Assembly: GCA_011525755.1 (NCBI GenBank)
Contig: WYBS01000172.1
Coordinates: 1 to 64,000 of the forward strand
Reading direction: 5' to 3'
Source: Planctomycetaceae bacterium
GTDB lineage: Bacteria > Planctomycetota > PLA2
Length of the DNA: 64,000 nucleotides
Below the pieces are notes generated by a model, which had not been told where the DNA came from, made no database searches, and saw only the letters and a program-made list of their open reading frames with translations. Below are positions 24,415 through 32,838 of the stretch, in pieces. The number at the start of each line of letters is the position of its first letter. Position 1 is the first letter of the stretch. Position numbers and translations under genes: made by a program.

Positions 24415-26474
24415 GGGCGGCGCTGCTCCTCCTCCTCGTCGCGGGCGAGGTGCCCGAAGGGAAGTACCGCCCGCCGGCGAAGCCCGAGATCCTCGCGGGC
24501 TGGGAGAAGGACTTCCGCGAGAAGAAGCCGCTCGTCCCCCCTCCCCCGCGCCCCCTCCCTTCCACCGCCGCGGCGCCCGACTTCTCCGGCAGCTACCGCT
24601 TCGGCTCCTACGACTACACCCTGGAGATCCTCCAGCAGGGCGACCAGATCGTCCTCACCTCCGGCGGCGTCGACCGGCAGGACATCGGCGGCGCGTTCGA
24701 GACGATCGGGATCGGGCGCGTCGAGGGCGACCGCATCCGCGCACGCTGGTGGTGCTTCGACCTCTCGCGCAACTACGCGAACAACGGCGGCGCGGAGCTC
24801 TGGTTCGAGGACGGCCGGGTCCGCGCGCGCTACTACCACGACGCCGACGAGGCGATCGAGGAGGGGTATGGCGTCCGTCTCGGCACCCGCGAGGACGAGA
24901 AGCTCCACTACCGGATCCGCGTGCCGAGGCGCGTGAAGGCGGAGCGCGCGGAGATCACGGGCACCGTCACGGGCTTTTCCGGCGAGGCGATCCCCGACGC
25001 GCTCGTGATGATCCGCAACCGGCCCGCGGACGCCGTGCGCACCGACGCGCTCGGCCGCTTCCGGCTGCCGGTGCAGCGGATCCCGTACGTTTTTATGGTT
25101 GCTGCGGCCGCGCGCGGCTACCGGAACCAGGTGCAGGCGATCCTCCTCCACGAGATCCGCGAGCTGCGCTTCGTGCTCGAGCCGTCGCCCTTCGCGGACG
25201 ACCCGCGCTACGAGTTCGTCGACCCGACGCCCTCCAAGGGCGCGGAGATCTGGAACTGCGGCAACTGCCACAAGAACTCCCACGCGGAGTGGTCGAGGTC
25301 GCGCCACGCGGTCGCCGCGTCCTCCGCGGTGCTGCGCGCGGTCTACGAGAAGGACTTCCTTCCCGCGCTCTTGAACGGGGGGGCTCCGGGGGACGAGGGG
25401 CTCTGCGCGGCGTGCCACGCGCCGCAGGCGGCGCTCGACGGCAAGGTCGCGCGGATCGGGGAGATCGAGGGAGTCGCGGCGCACGGGAACCACTGCGACG
25501 TCTGCCACAAGACGCACCACGTCGAGCGGATCGACGCGCCGGGGGTGCGGGGCTCGCTCGTGCTCGGGCGGCCCTCGCCCGACGACGCGCGCGTGCCGGG
25601 GCGCGTGAAGCGCGTCTACGGGGCGCTCCCGGACTCCGACTACCTCTTCATGGGCGCCGTGTGGAACCCGCTGTTCACGACGAGCGCGCTGTGCGCGGGG
25701 TGCCACGAGTACAGGACGCCGTCGGGGATCCCGGCGCTCTCGACCTACACGGAGTGGCGCGCGTGGGCGGCGGGGCGGGCGAAGGCGGAGAGCTGCCAGA
25801 CGTGCCACATGCCCGCGGGCGTGTCGATGGAGGGCAAGAACCTCGCGAACCGCATCTGCGTGAACGCGCTGCGGCGCCCGCCCGAGACGATCCACGAGCA
25901 CTCCTTCCTCGGACGCGAGCTGCTGCCGACCGCGGTCGAGCTGAGGGCGAGCGCGACGCGCGGGGAGCGTCTCGTGGTCGAGGCGCGGATCGCCGTGAGG
26001 GGCACGGGCCACAAGGTGCCGACGGGATCCGCGGACAAGCACCTGCTGCTTGTCGTGGTCGCGAGGGACGGGGAGGGAAGGCCGCTCGCGCTCGCCGAGG
26101 GCTCGCGGGTGCCGGAGCATGGGGGGGGCACAGGGGACCCGCTCGCGCTCGGCGCCGCGGAGTACGCGAAGCGGCTGCTTGCCCACGACTTCGCGGGGGT
26201 TCCCGGCCGCGAGTTCGCGCAGGTGCTCGCGTCGGCGGCGGGCGAGACGCACGTCCCCTTCTGGCGCGCGGCGAAGGTGGTCGCGGACACGAGGCTCGCG
26301 CCAGATTCGGAGACCGTCGAGCGCTACGAGTTCGTGCCGCCGGAGGGGGCCGCGAAGGTGACGGTCGAGCTGTGGCACCGGCTCCGGTTCAAGAGCCACG
26401 ATGTCGCACGGGACGCCGAGGGCCCCGGCGTGCGGCCGCTGGATGAGCTGGTGGCGCGCATGGAGGTGCCGTAG
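24411..26474 (+). CDS. Pentaheme c-type cytochrome with a CarbopepD_reg domain
   Basis: This 687-residue protein has a short signal (MRAALLLLLVAG). Next is a beta domain (about 50-170, SGSYRFGSYDYTLEILQQG, of unclear family), a carboxypeptidase-regulatory-like domain (about 180-255, AEITGTVTGFSGEAIPDALV) and a multiheme domain. Five CxxCH sites start near residues 283, 332, 362, 428 and 462 (CGNCH, CAACH, CDVCH, CAGCH, CQTCH). Spacing and the HAEWSRSRHAVAASS and CHMPAG segments resemble cytochrome c554-type multiheme families. It should sit in the periplasm and carry electrons; partner enzymes are not in the window. A late beta domain (about 500-680) follows the hemes. Confidence 0.88.
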   Translation: MRAALLLLLVAGEVPEGKYRPPAKPEILAGWEKDFREKKPLVPPPPRPLPSTAAAPDFSGSYRFGSYDYTLEILQQGDQIVLTSGGVDRQDIGGAFETIGIGRVEGDRIRARWWCFDLSRNYANNGGAELWFEDGRVRARYYHDADEAIEEGYGVRLGTREDEKLHYRIRVPRRVKAERAEITGTVTGFSGEAIPDALVMIRNRPADAVRTDALGRFRLPVQRIPYVFMVAAAARGYRNQVQAILLHEIRELRFVLEPSPFADDPRYEFVDPTPSKGAEIWNCGNCHKNSHAEWSRSRHAVAASSAVLRAVYEKDFLPALLNGGAPGDEGLCAACHAPQAALDGKVARIGEIEGVAAHGNHCDVCHKTHHVERIDAPGVRGSLVLGRPSPDDARVPGRVKRVYGALPDSDYLFMGAVWNPLFTTSALCAGCHEYRTPSGIPALSTYTEWRAWAAGRAKAESCQTCHMPAGVSMEGKNLANRICVNALRRPPETIHEHSFLGRELLPTAVELRASATRGERLVVEARIAVRGTGHKVPTGSADKHLLLVVVARDGEGRPLALAEGSRVPEHGGGTGDPLALGAAEYAKRLLAHDFAGVPGREFAQVLASAAGETHVPFWRAAKVVADTRLAPDSETVERYEFVPPEGAAKVTVELWHRLRFKSHDVARDAEGPGVRPLDELVARMEVP

Positions 26475-27239
26475 TCCTTCGATGCGGCGGCCTCGCCGGG
26501 ATCACGAGGCGACGACCGGTACCCGCGGTCGGTGTGTCCCCGGCACGCGGCCGAAGAATGCGGCTCCCGCCCCTCGTCGGTGGACCGCCAGGTCGGGCGG
26601 TCCTTGTCGGTCATGAGGTGGCTTGCTCAGGCGCCTCCCTTCTCCCCTTGCGATGGCGCGGCGTCGCGTGGTGCGCGGGCCGCGCGAACGGCGAACATCT
26701 GAAGCCCGCTCCGCGCGGGAAGCCGGCCGCTCCGACCTCCCGCGACTCGCGGGGCGCAAGTGCGAACATCTGGCGCCCGACGGGGACGCGGTTCGCCTCT
26801 TGGCCGCGCCCCCCGGGCACAGCCACGCCGAGTGCGAACATCTGGCGCCCGGTCCGCACCCCGGCACCCCGGCGTGCCGACGCAGCGGCGTCGGCGTCGG
26901 AATGGGCGCCAGGGGCGCCGCCGCGGGCGCGCGCAAGGGCCGCGGACCCGGGGCCGGCGGAGGCGCCGAAGCGGGCGCGGCGGCGGCGGAGGCGAGACGG
27001 GTCGAGGGCATCCGGTACACACCTACGCACCGGGGGGACAGGAATCCGGCGGGCCCTAGCGCACGTCGCTCCGGCGACGCGGGCCCCGAAGGCCCGTGCC
27101 CGGACCCGGCACGGCAACCGAAGCGTCCCGTCAGGACCCAAGGGGAGCCCGACGCATGCTGATTTACGATGGCCGCCCGCGCGCTCGCGACCCGCGGTCG
27201 GTCCGCGGGTTGCGGAGCGGCGAGGAAACGAGGTGCCCC
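26475..27239. other. 765-bp non-coding region with an iterated repeat array
   Basis: No coding sequence is supported. Three repeat units with a conserved core lie at 26691-26910. A weak GG-N10-GC match (27200-27213, GGTCCG-N4-TTGC) lies just before the gene at 27240 but is two bases off consensus in the -24 element. The rest shows no feature I can name. Confidence 0.5.
26691..26905 (+). repeat. Iterated repeat array A (3 units, 71-72 bp period)
   Basis: Cores GCGAACATCTG start at 26691, 26762 and 26834. Units 2 and 3 share the 20-mer GTGCGAACATCTGGCGCCCG exactly; unit 1 has GCGAACATCTGAAGCCCG. The 50-odd bases between cores are not conserved. The same core occurs on the opposite strand in array B (57356-57670). 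Periods are not multiples of three, so the array is non-coding. Confidence 0.75.
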
Positions 27240-28148
27240 ATGGACCGCTCCCTCCGCCCCCCGAGGGCGAACGAGAAGACCCGGCCCGCCCCGGCCCGGA
27301 CCTGCTCCCGTCCCCTCCTCGCCGCCGTGGCCCTGCTCGCGTGCTCGCTCGCCCTCGCGCAGGAGCCGCCGAGAAGCCCCGAGGGCGGGCGCGACAGCGG
27401 CGAGGGAAGGGCGATCCACTTCGTCCGCTGGCGGAAGTCGGCCGAGCACGCCGCCGTCTACAACGCGGCGTGGCGCGCGCTCGAGCCGCACCTCGTCGAC
27501 CTCGGCAGGCGCCGGCTCGTCGACTTCGACGGCGACCCCGCGAAGGCGCGCGCGTACTTCGCGGCGCAGAAGGACGTCGCGCTCGTCGTCGCGTTCGGCG
27601 CCGAGGCGGCCACGGCGGCGCGATCCGCGCTCGCCGAGGCGGGAACGGGGGGGGCCCTTGGGACGCCGCCCCCGAAGCCCCCCGTGATCGAAGTCTCCGA
27701 GTCGCCGACCGCGGATGTCGTGCTCCGCGTGGACCGGGAGCGGCTCGCCCTTCTCGTGAAGCTCATGAAGGCCCGCGCGAGGATCGCGCTCTATGGCCCC
27801 GCGGACGAGAAGCTCGCGGACCTCGAGACGAAGCGGTGCCTCACGGCGAAGGACGCGGAGGGCTGCGACGTCGCGTGGGTCGCCGAGGGCGGGAGCCTCC
27901 CCGAGGGCGTCGCGATCCCCGTCGTCACGACGGCGATGGACCTGCCCGGCACGCTCTCCGTGCGCCCGGACTCGACGAGCGCGGGCATGAAGGTCGCGAG
28001 TCTCGTCGTGAGGATGCTGCGCGACGGGCGGGAGCCCGAGCGGCAGCACGTCGCGCGGCTCCACGTCACGGTGGATCTCGGCGCGACGGGCAGCGACGTG
28101 GACCTGAAGCTCCTCGCGCACGCCGACGCGGTGCGGAGGGGGCCGTGA
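27240..28148 (+). CDS. Exported ABC-substrate-binding-like (DUF534-type) protein
   Basis: The 302-residue protein has a long n-region and signal helix (LLAAVALLACSLALAQE). A periplasmic-binding fold follows: HFVRWRKSAEHAAVYNAAWRALEP, DFDGDPAKARAYFAAQKDVALVVAFGAEAA, then PVVTTAMDLPGTLSVRPDSTSAGMK. This resembles the ABC_sub_bind (TrpX/DUF534) family, which often feeds sensor kinases. GTGA at 28145 overlaps the stop with the start of the histidine kinase, so it may be a ligand-binding partner of that kinase. GAGG precedes the ATG at 27240. A copy of the C-tract motif encodes PPPKPPVIE. Confidence 0.65.
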   Translation: MDRSLRPPRANEKTRPAPARTCSRPLLAAVALLACSLALAQEPPRSPEGGRDSGEGRAIHFVRWRKSAEHAAVYNAAWRALEPHLVDLGRRRLVDFDGDPAKARAYFAAQKDVALVVAFGAEAATAARSALAEAGTGGALGTPPPKPPVIEVSESPTADVVLRVDRERLALLVKLMKARARIALYGPADEKLADLETKRCLTAKDAEGCDVAWVAEGGSLPEGVAIPVVTTAMDLPGTLSVRPDSTSAGMKVASLVVRMLRDGREPERQHVARLHVTVDLGATGSDVDLKLLAHADAVRRGP

Positions 28149-29545
28149 GCCTCTTCGGCCGGATCGCCTGGACCGGCGCGGCGCTCCTCCTCGTCGCCGT
28201 CCTCCTGGCGCTCCTCTGGAAGCCCGCCGCGGAGCGCGCGTTCGTGACGCGCACCGAGGGGCTGCTGCGCGACGCGGAGCGGCATACGGAGTCGATGGCG
28301 ACGTCGCTCGTCAACCGCGCGATGGAGTTCGCGGCACTCTCCGCGCTCGCGGCCGACGAGCAGCGCGCGCTCGGCGTCGAGGACCTCCCGCTCGACCTCT
28401 ACACGGACGCGGAGGGGCGGCTCGACGCGGACCGCCTGCGCGAGGGGCTCCGCGCGGTGATGGCCGACCCGGGCGGGGCGGGCGGCGAGAAGCACGCGGC
28501 CGTCCGCGCCGAGATCCTCGAGAGGACGCGCGCCGCCGTGCAGGCGCGGCTCGGCGAGCTGCGGCGGACGCGCGGCGCGGCGGCCGAGGGCCACGCCGAG
28601 GTCGCGACGCTCCGCACGCTCGCGGCGTGGGGCGGGATCCTGCTCGTGCTGCTCGGCGCATGGGCGTTCCTGCTCGACCGCGTCGTCGTGCGGCCGGTGC
28701 GCGAGACGACGGCGGCCGTCGCGGGGTTCGGCGCGGGGGAGCGCGGGCGGCGCCTCGCGCCGAAGGGCGCCGCGGAGCTCGTCTCGCTCGCGCGCGCGTT
28801 CAACGAGACGGCGGCGCGCGTCGAGGCGGCGGAGCGCGAGAACGCGGAGCTCCGCGCGAGGCTCGAGGAGAAGGTCAGGGAGCGTACGCAGGCGCTCGTG
28901 CGCGCGGCGCGCGCGGCGACCGCGGGCACGATGGCGGGCGGCATCGCGCACGAGTTCAACAACCTCCTCGGCGGCATCCTCGGCTGCGCGGACGCGGCGC
29001 TCTCCGAGAATCCGCCGCCCGACGTGCGCGACTCGCTCGACATGATCCGGAAGACGGCCGGGAGGGGCGTGGGCATCACGAGCGCGCTCCTCCGCGCGAC
29101 GCGCGCGGAGCCGGAGCGGACGCCGTGCGACGCGAAGACGCTCATGGAGGAGGCGCTCGAGCAGGCGCCGAAGGGCGTCGAAGTCGTGCGCGAGCTGAAA
29201 CCCGTCCGCCTCGTGGCGGACGCGACGATGCTCCGGCAGGTGCTCAACAACCTCGTCCGCAACGCGATCGATGCGATGGGCGGCGAGGGGAGGCTCCGCG
29301 TCGCGACGCGCGAGGAGGGCCATGAGGCGATCATGGTCGTCGAGGACAGCGGCCCCGGGATCGCGGAGGCCGTGCGGGAGGTTCTCTTCGAGCCGTTCGT
29401 GACGACGAGGCGCGGGGGCCGGGAGGGGGCGGGCCTCGGGCTCTTCCTCGCCGACCGCCTCGTGACCGCGCACGGCGGCCGGATCGAAGTCACGAGCGAG
29501 CCGGGCAAGGGCGCGCGGTTCGTCGTCCACCTTCCGCGGGGGTGA
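28145..29545 (+). CDS. Membrane histidine kinase (HAMP-HisKA-HATPase)
   Basis: This 466-residue kinase starts at the GTG that overlaps the upstream stop. It has two membrane helices (about 8-24 and 160-180) around a periplasmic helical sensor, a HAMP segment (VVRPVRETTAAVAGFGAGE), a coiled coil (AERENAELRARLEEKVRERTQ), the H-box GGIAHEFNNLLGGILG with His269, and the N, G1 and G2 boxes (NNLVRNAIDAMG, VVEDSGPGI, GAGLGLFLADRLV). It resembles NtrB/DctB-type kinases. The likely partner is the response regulator at 32093, separated by two reverse-strand genes. The upstream binding-protein gene suggests an extracytoplasmic ligand. Confidence 0.9.
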   Translation: MSLFGRIAWTGAALLLVAVLLALLWKPAAERAFVTRTEGLLRDAERHTESMATSLVNRAMEFAALSALAADEQRALGVEDLPLDLYTDAEGRLDADRLREGLRAVMADPGGAGGEKHAAVRAEILERTRAAVQARLGELRRTRGAAAEGHAEVATLRTLAAWGGILLVLLGAWAFLLDRVVVRPVRETTAAVAGFGAGERGRRLAPKGAAELVSLARAFNETAARVEAAERENAELRARLEEKVRERTQALVRAARAATAGTMAGGIAHEFNNLLGGILGCADAALSENPPPDVRDSLDMIRKTAGRGVGITSALLRATRAEPERTPCDAKTLMEEALEQAPKGVEVVRELKPVRLVADATMLRQVLNNLVRNAIDAMGGEGRLRVATREEGHEAIMVVEDSGPGIAEAVREVLFEPFVTTRRGGREGAGLGLFLADRLVTAHGGRIEVTSEPGKGARFVVHLPRG

Positions 29546-29577
29546 GGGGGCGCGGGGGAGCGGGGGCGCGGGGGAGC
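29546..29577 (+). repeat. Two perfect tandem 16-bp G-rich units
   Basis: GGGGGCGCGGGGGAGC is repeated exactly twice right after the kinase stop (29543-29545), between convergent genes. Each unit contains the GGGGGCGCGGGGG form of the dispersed G-tract motif. The array could form a G-quadruplex. Confidence 0.65.
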
Positions 29578-29583
29578 GGGGGG

Positions 29584-30675
29584 CTACGAGCCCAGCGCGG
29601 AGAGCTCGTCCATGTAGCGCTTCACCTCGAGAAGGAACGGCATCGCCTTCTCGTCGTGCTTCGCCTTGAGGAGCTTCCGGAGGCGGCCGATCGCCGCCTC
29701 GATGCGCGCCTTCCGCGCGGCGACGCATGTCGTGCAGTCGTAGCGGAAGAGGCGAAGGCCCTGCTGGCCGCACGCGGTGCAGCAGCGCTCCGCCTCGAGC
29801 TTCCTCCGGGCGTCGAGGAAGCTCCGCTCCAGGGTCACCGCCGCCGCATGCACCTTCGAGTCCCGGTAGTGACGGAACCAGCTCCCGATCGTCTCCCCCT
29901 GCGTCGTGTCCTTGAACTCGCGGTCGAGCGCCTCGAAGAAGGGGACCGCGAGCGAGGGCTGGAGCGCGGCGATCCGCTTGCCGACCTCGATCTGCGTCGG
30001 GTAGTAGCCGTTGATGAAGGCGTCGAGCACGAACAGGTCCCCGTAGAGCTTCTCGTCCTTGCCCTTGGCGTCCTTCATCCCCTTCTGGATCGCGACCAGC
30101 GTCGCCGGGAAGTCCTGCTTCGCCTCCACCTTCCGCGCGAGCTCGGGAACGCGCGAGTCCTCGCGGCTGATGTCGATCACCGGCGCCGCGTCGCGCACCT
30201 TCCTCGTCTCCGCGAGCATCGACGAGCCGGGCCCGAGCGGCCCCTCCTCCGCCACGCCGCCGGTGCGGCCGAAGAGGATGGCCCGCGGCGCGGGCTCGTC
30301 CTCCTTGGCCGCGCCGGGCGCCGGCCCCATCACGGTCACGTTCGGCGCGCCGTACGCGACGCCCAGCTCGTCGAGCGCGGCGCAGAGCTCGCCGCGGCGC
30401 GAGCCGTCGTGCGCGAAGATCAGGATGTGGAACGGCTTCCCGCCACAGTCGCGCGCGAGGGCGACCACCTCCTCGAGCAGCGCGCGATCGATCTCGCCTT
30501 CGCGGAGCGAGACCGCCAGCACGACCTTCCTCGCGAAGTCCCCGGGCTCGATCCGGAACCCGTGCCAGCGGGGTCCGAGCCGCAGGTCGTCGATCGTCGA
30601 CGGCCCGGCGATCGAGACGCCGGGGAGCGCGAGCAGCGCGCACAGTCCGAGCCTACTTGCCAGCGAGAGTCGCAA
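29584..30675 (-). CDS. Secreted protein of unknown function with a C-terminal zinc-ribbon-like Cys set
   Basis: The 363-residue product starts at TTG 30675, preceded by GGAGG six bases upstream, and overlaps the upstream gene's end by 23 bases. A signal peptide (LRLSLASRLGLCALLALPGVSIAG) leads into an alpha/beta domain, KVVLAVSLREGEIDRALLEEVVALARDCGGKPFHILIFAHDG, that looks thioredoxin-like but lacks a CxxC there. After a helical middle (FPATLVAIQKGMKDAKGKDE) four clustered Cys appear: CCTACGQQG and CTTCVAARKARIEAAIGRL. I do not recognise the family. It is translationally coupled to the gene at 30653-31963. Confidence 0.6.
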   Translation of the reverse strand: MRLSLASRLGLCALLALPGVSIAGPSTIDDLRLGPRWHGFRIEPGDFARKVVLAVSLREGEIDRALLEEVVALARDCGGKPFHILIFAHDGSRRGELCAALDELGVAYGAPNVTVMGPAPGAAKEDEPAPRAILFGRTGGVAEEGPLGPGSSMLAETRKVRDAAPVIDISREDSRVPELARKVEAKQDFPATLVAIQKGMKDAKGKDEKLYGDLFVLDAFINGYYPTQIEVGKRIAALQPSLAVPFFEALDREFKDTTQGETIGSWFRHYRDSKVHAAAVTLERSFLDARRKLEAERCCTACGQQGLRLFRYDCTTCVAARKARIEAAIGRLRKLLKAKHDEKAMPFLLEVKRYMDELSALGS

Positions 30676-31963
30676 GCATCGCCTCCAGCTCGGGGCAGTC
30701 CGCCTCGAAACCAGGCCCCTCCTCGTCGATCCGGATCCCGTAGCTCCAGTCCTCGCCGCGGAAGAACCAGGCGCGGATGCGCGTCGACGATCCCGCGAAC
30801 ACGCCGAGGAGCTCGTAGCCGCAGGCGTCCTTGGTCTTGGGGCCGAGCCTCGCCTTGCGGATCCCCTTGGTGTCGTGCGTTTCCCAGCGCGCCTTGTCGG
30901 CCGCGAGGTACGCCTCCGCGAGCTTCCTCGTCTGGCGTCCGAGCGCCTGCTTCTCGGCGCCGATCGGGTACTTCTGGTCCGGGACGTACGCATCCGCCCC
31001 GACCTTGAACCGGAGCGTGCCGTCGGGGTTGAGGAGGAAGTAGCCCCTCCACTCGCCGGTCGGGCCGCCATGGAGCACGCGCCAGCGCCGGGAGAGCGGC
31101 GCGCGGAACGTCATGTACCCGCCGGCGGAGTCCAGCGGGACCATGCAGTACTCCTCCTTCCGGCCGATGCCGCGCGCGAGCGTCACGAAGTCGTTGTGGC
31201 GGCGGACGACGTGCTGGTCCGGGATCTCGGCCTTCCGGAACGGGGTGAGGAGCGCGAGCCCCTCGTCGATCCTCGCGTCGAGCGGCCCGTCGCCCTCGAG
31301 GAGCAAGGCCGCCCGCGCGGCCGCGCGCCCCGCCTTCGAGATCGACTCGTCGGCCTCCGCGCGCTTCGCGAGCGCCGCGAGCCCCTCAAGCGCCTTCTCC
31401 CGGGCGTCCTCCCACGGTGCCGCCTCGAGGTGCAGGTCCACGGCCCTCAGGAGGCCCTGTTCCGCGAGGTCCGTTCCCTCCGTCGCGCCCACCACCTCGT
31501 CGGCACCCATGAGGAGGTCTTCCGCCGGCGCGGTCCCGAAGCGGAGGCCGAGGCGCGCCCGGAGGACCGGCACCTCGGCCTTCGCCCACCGCGCGGCAGG
31601 CGACGCCCGCGCGCCCGCCGCGAACCGCTCGAGCCTCTCGGCAAGCGCCGCCGGCTCGTCGCCCTCGAGCCCGGGCCGCAGGAGGAATGCCGCGTCGGAA
31701 GCGTACCGGCAGATTTCGAGCACGAGATCCGGCCGGCTGAGGAGGAGGCCCTCGCGATCGTCGAGCGCCTTGATCGCGCCGTCGGCGTCGCCGTAGAAGA
31801 GCGACGAGCGGATGAGATTTCTCGAGGACTCCTCGAGCGGTCCGGCGAGGGCCCCGCCGGGCAGGAGCGGAAGGAGCAGCGCACCTATGAGGAGTGAACG
31901 CGCGGGCCCAAGGCTCGCCGGCTGCCGACGGTTCGTCACGGCCCCCTCCCTATGACTTGCCAT
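30653..31963 (-). CDS. Secreted protein of unknown function, helical-repeat N-terminal region
   Basis: This 436-residue protein starts at ATG 31963 with GGAGG five bases upstream and has a signal peptide (SLLIGALLLPLLPGGALAGP). The first half is helical with Ala/Leu/Glu repeats (ALDDREGLLLSRPDLVLEICRYASDAAFLL), TPR-like. The second half is beta-rich (YMTFRAPLSRRWRVLHGGPTGEWRGYFLLNPDGTLRFKVG, DACGYELLGVFAGSSTRIRAWFFRGEDWSYGI). I cannot assign a family. With the downstream gene at 29584 it forms a two-gene operon placed between a histidine kinase and its likely response regulator, so it may belong to the same sensory function. Confidence 0.6.
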   Translation of the reverse strand: MASHREGAVTNRRQPASLGPARSLLIGALLLPLLPGGALAGPLEESSRNLIRSSLFYGDADGAIKALDDREGLLLSRPDLVLEICRYASDAAFLLRPGLEGDEPAALAERLERFAAGARASPAARWAKAEVPVLRARLGLRFGTAPAEDLLMGADEVVGATEGTDLAEQGLLRAVDLHLEAAPWEDAREKALEGLAALAKRAEADESISKAGRAAARAALLLEGDGPLDARIDEGLALLTPFRKAEIPDQHVVRRHNDFVTLARGIGRKEEYCMVPLDSAGGYMTFRAPLSRRWRVLHGGPTGEWRGYFLLNPDGTLRFKVGADAYVPDQKYPIGAEKQALGRQTRKLAEAYLAADKARWETHDTKGIRKARLGPKTKDACGYELLGVFAGSSTRIRAWFFRGEDWSYGIRIDEEGPGFEADCPELEAMLATLAGK

Positions 31964-32092
31964 CCCAACCTCCGCGGGTGCCCCTGTCAAGAGCGAGCGG
32001 CTCCTGCCTCGGCGGGCCGCGCGCCGATCGCGTCTCCCCGCATCGGAGGGGCGACGCCCCGCGTTGGCACGCCATTCGTTAAGGGGAGGACC

Positions 32093-32770
32093 ATGGACAG
32101 CGACCTCAAAAGGCCCGGCGCCGGTCCCGGCATCGGCCCTGCGGAGGGCCTTGGAGGCAACGGCGAGGTGCGGCACAGGGTCCTCGTCGTCGACGACGAG
32201 GAGAGCGTCCGCTTCTTCCTCCTGAAGACCCTCCGGAAGGAGGGGTTCGAGGCGGAGGCCGTCCCCTCCGGGCGCGCGGCCGTCGACCGGCTCGCGAAGG
32301 CCGCGTTCGACGTGGTCCTGACCGACATCGTCATGCCCGACATCGGCGGCCTCGACGTCCTGAAGGCCGTCCACGAGATGGACAAGGACGCGGTCGTGAT
32401 CCTCATGACCGCGCACGGGAGCGTCGAGAACGCGATCGACGCGCTCCACCTCGGCGCTTTCGACTACCTCCTGAAGCCCTTCGAGACGAAGGAGCTCCTC
32501 GCGCGCATCGGCCGGGGCCTCGCCCAGCGCACCGTTGAACGCGAGAACCGGAAGCTCCGGTTCTTCGTGAGCAAGCAGCTCGCGGAGGGCTCCAAGGAGG
32601 ACGGCCTCGCCTCCGCGCGGCGCGAGTGGGAGAGGGGCTATATCGAGGACCTTCTCCGCCAGACCCACGGCAACGTGACGAAGGCGGCCGAGCTCGCGCA
32701 CATCAGCCGCCCGAACCTCCACAAGAAGCTCAGGGCCCTGGGCATCGACCCCCATGGCTTCAAGCGATGA
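32093..32770 (+). CDS. Response regulator with receiver and Fis-type HTH, no AAA+ domain
   Basis: This 225-residue regulator has a receiver domain (about 27-145): RVLVVDDEE, phospho-acceptor Asp78 in VLTDIVMPD, Thr106 (MTAHGS) and Lys128 (LLKPFE). A linker helix precedes a Fis-type helix-turn-helix (about 180-222, YIEDLLRQTHGNVTKAAELAHISRPNLHKKL). The layout is that of ActR/RegA-like or truncated NtrC-type regulators, which act with sigma-70 because the sigma-54 contact domain is missing. GGGGAGG precedes the ATG. The kinase at 28145 is the probable partner, by distance and orientation. Confidence 0.9.
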   Translation: MDSDLKRPGAGPGIGPAEGLGGNGEVRHRVLVVDDEESVRFFLLKTLRKEGFEAEAVPSGRAAVDRLAKAAFDVVLTDIVMPDIGGLDVLKAVHEMDKDAVVILMTAHGSVENAIDALHLGAFDYLLKPFETKELLARIGRGLAQRTVERENRKLRFFVSKQLAEGSKEDGLASARREWERGYIEDLLRQTHGNVTKAAELAHISRPNLHKKLRALGIDPHGFKR

Positions 32771-32838
32771 AAAAAGGCCCCCGGACCCCCCCAAAAAGCC
32801 GCCTGGGATGTAACGACAACGATACAGAGGAGCCACCG

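Noticed and set aside
26691-26905. CRISPR array in the regularly spaced GTGCGAACATCTGGCGCC repeats
   Set aside because: Only three units here, the core is short and imperfect, spacers of array B resemble one another, and no cas genes are near.
27200-27213. Sigma-54 promoter before the binding-protein-like gene
   Set aside because: GG-N10-GC spacing is kept but the -24 element (GGTCCG) has two mismatches; treated as chance.
32066-32080. Sigma-54 promoter before the response regulator (TTGGCACG)
   Set aside because: The -12 element reads TTCGT, so GG-N10-GC is broken, and a start there would remove the Shine-Dalgarno.
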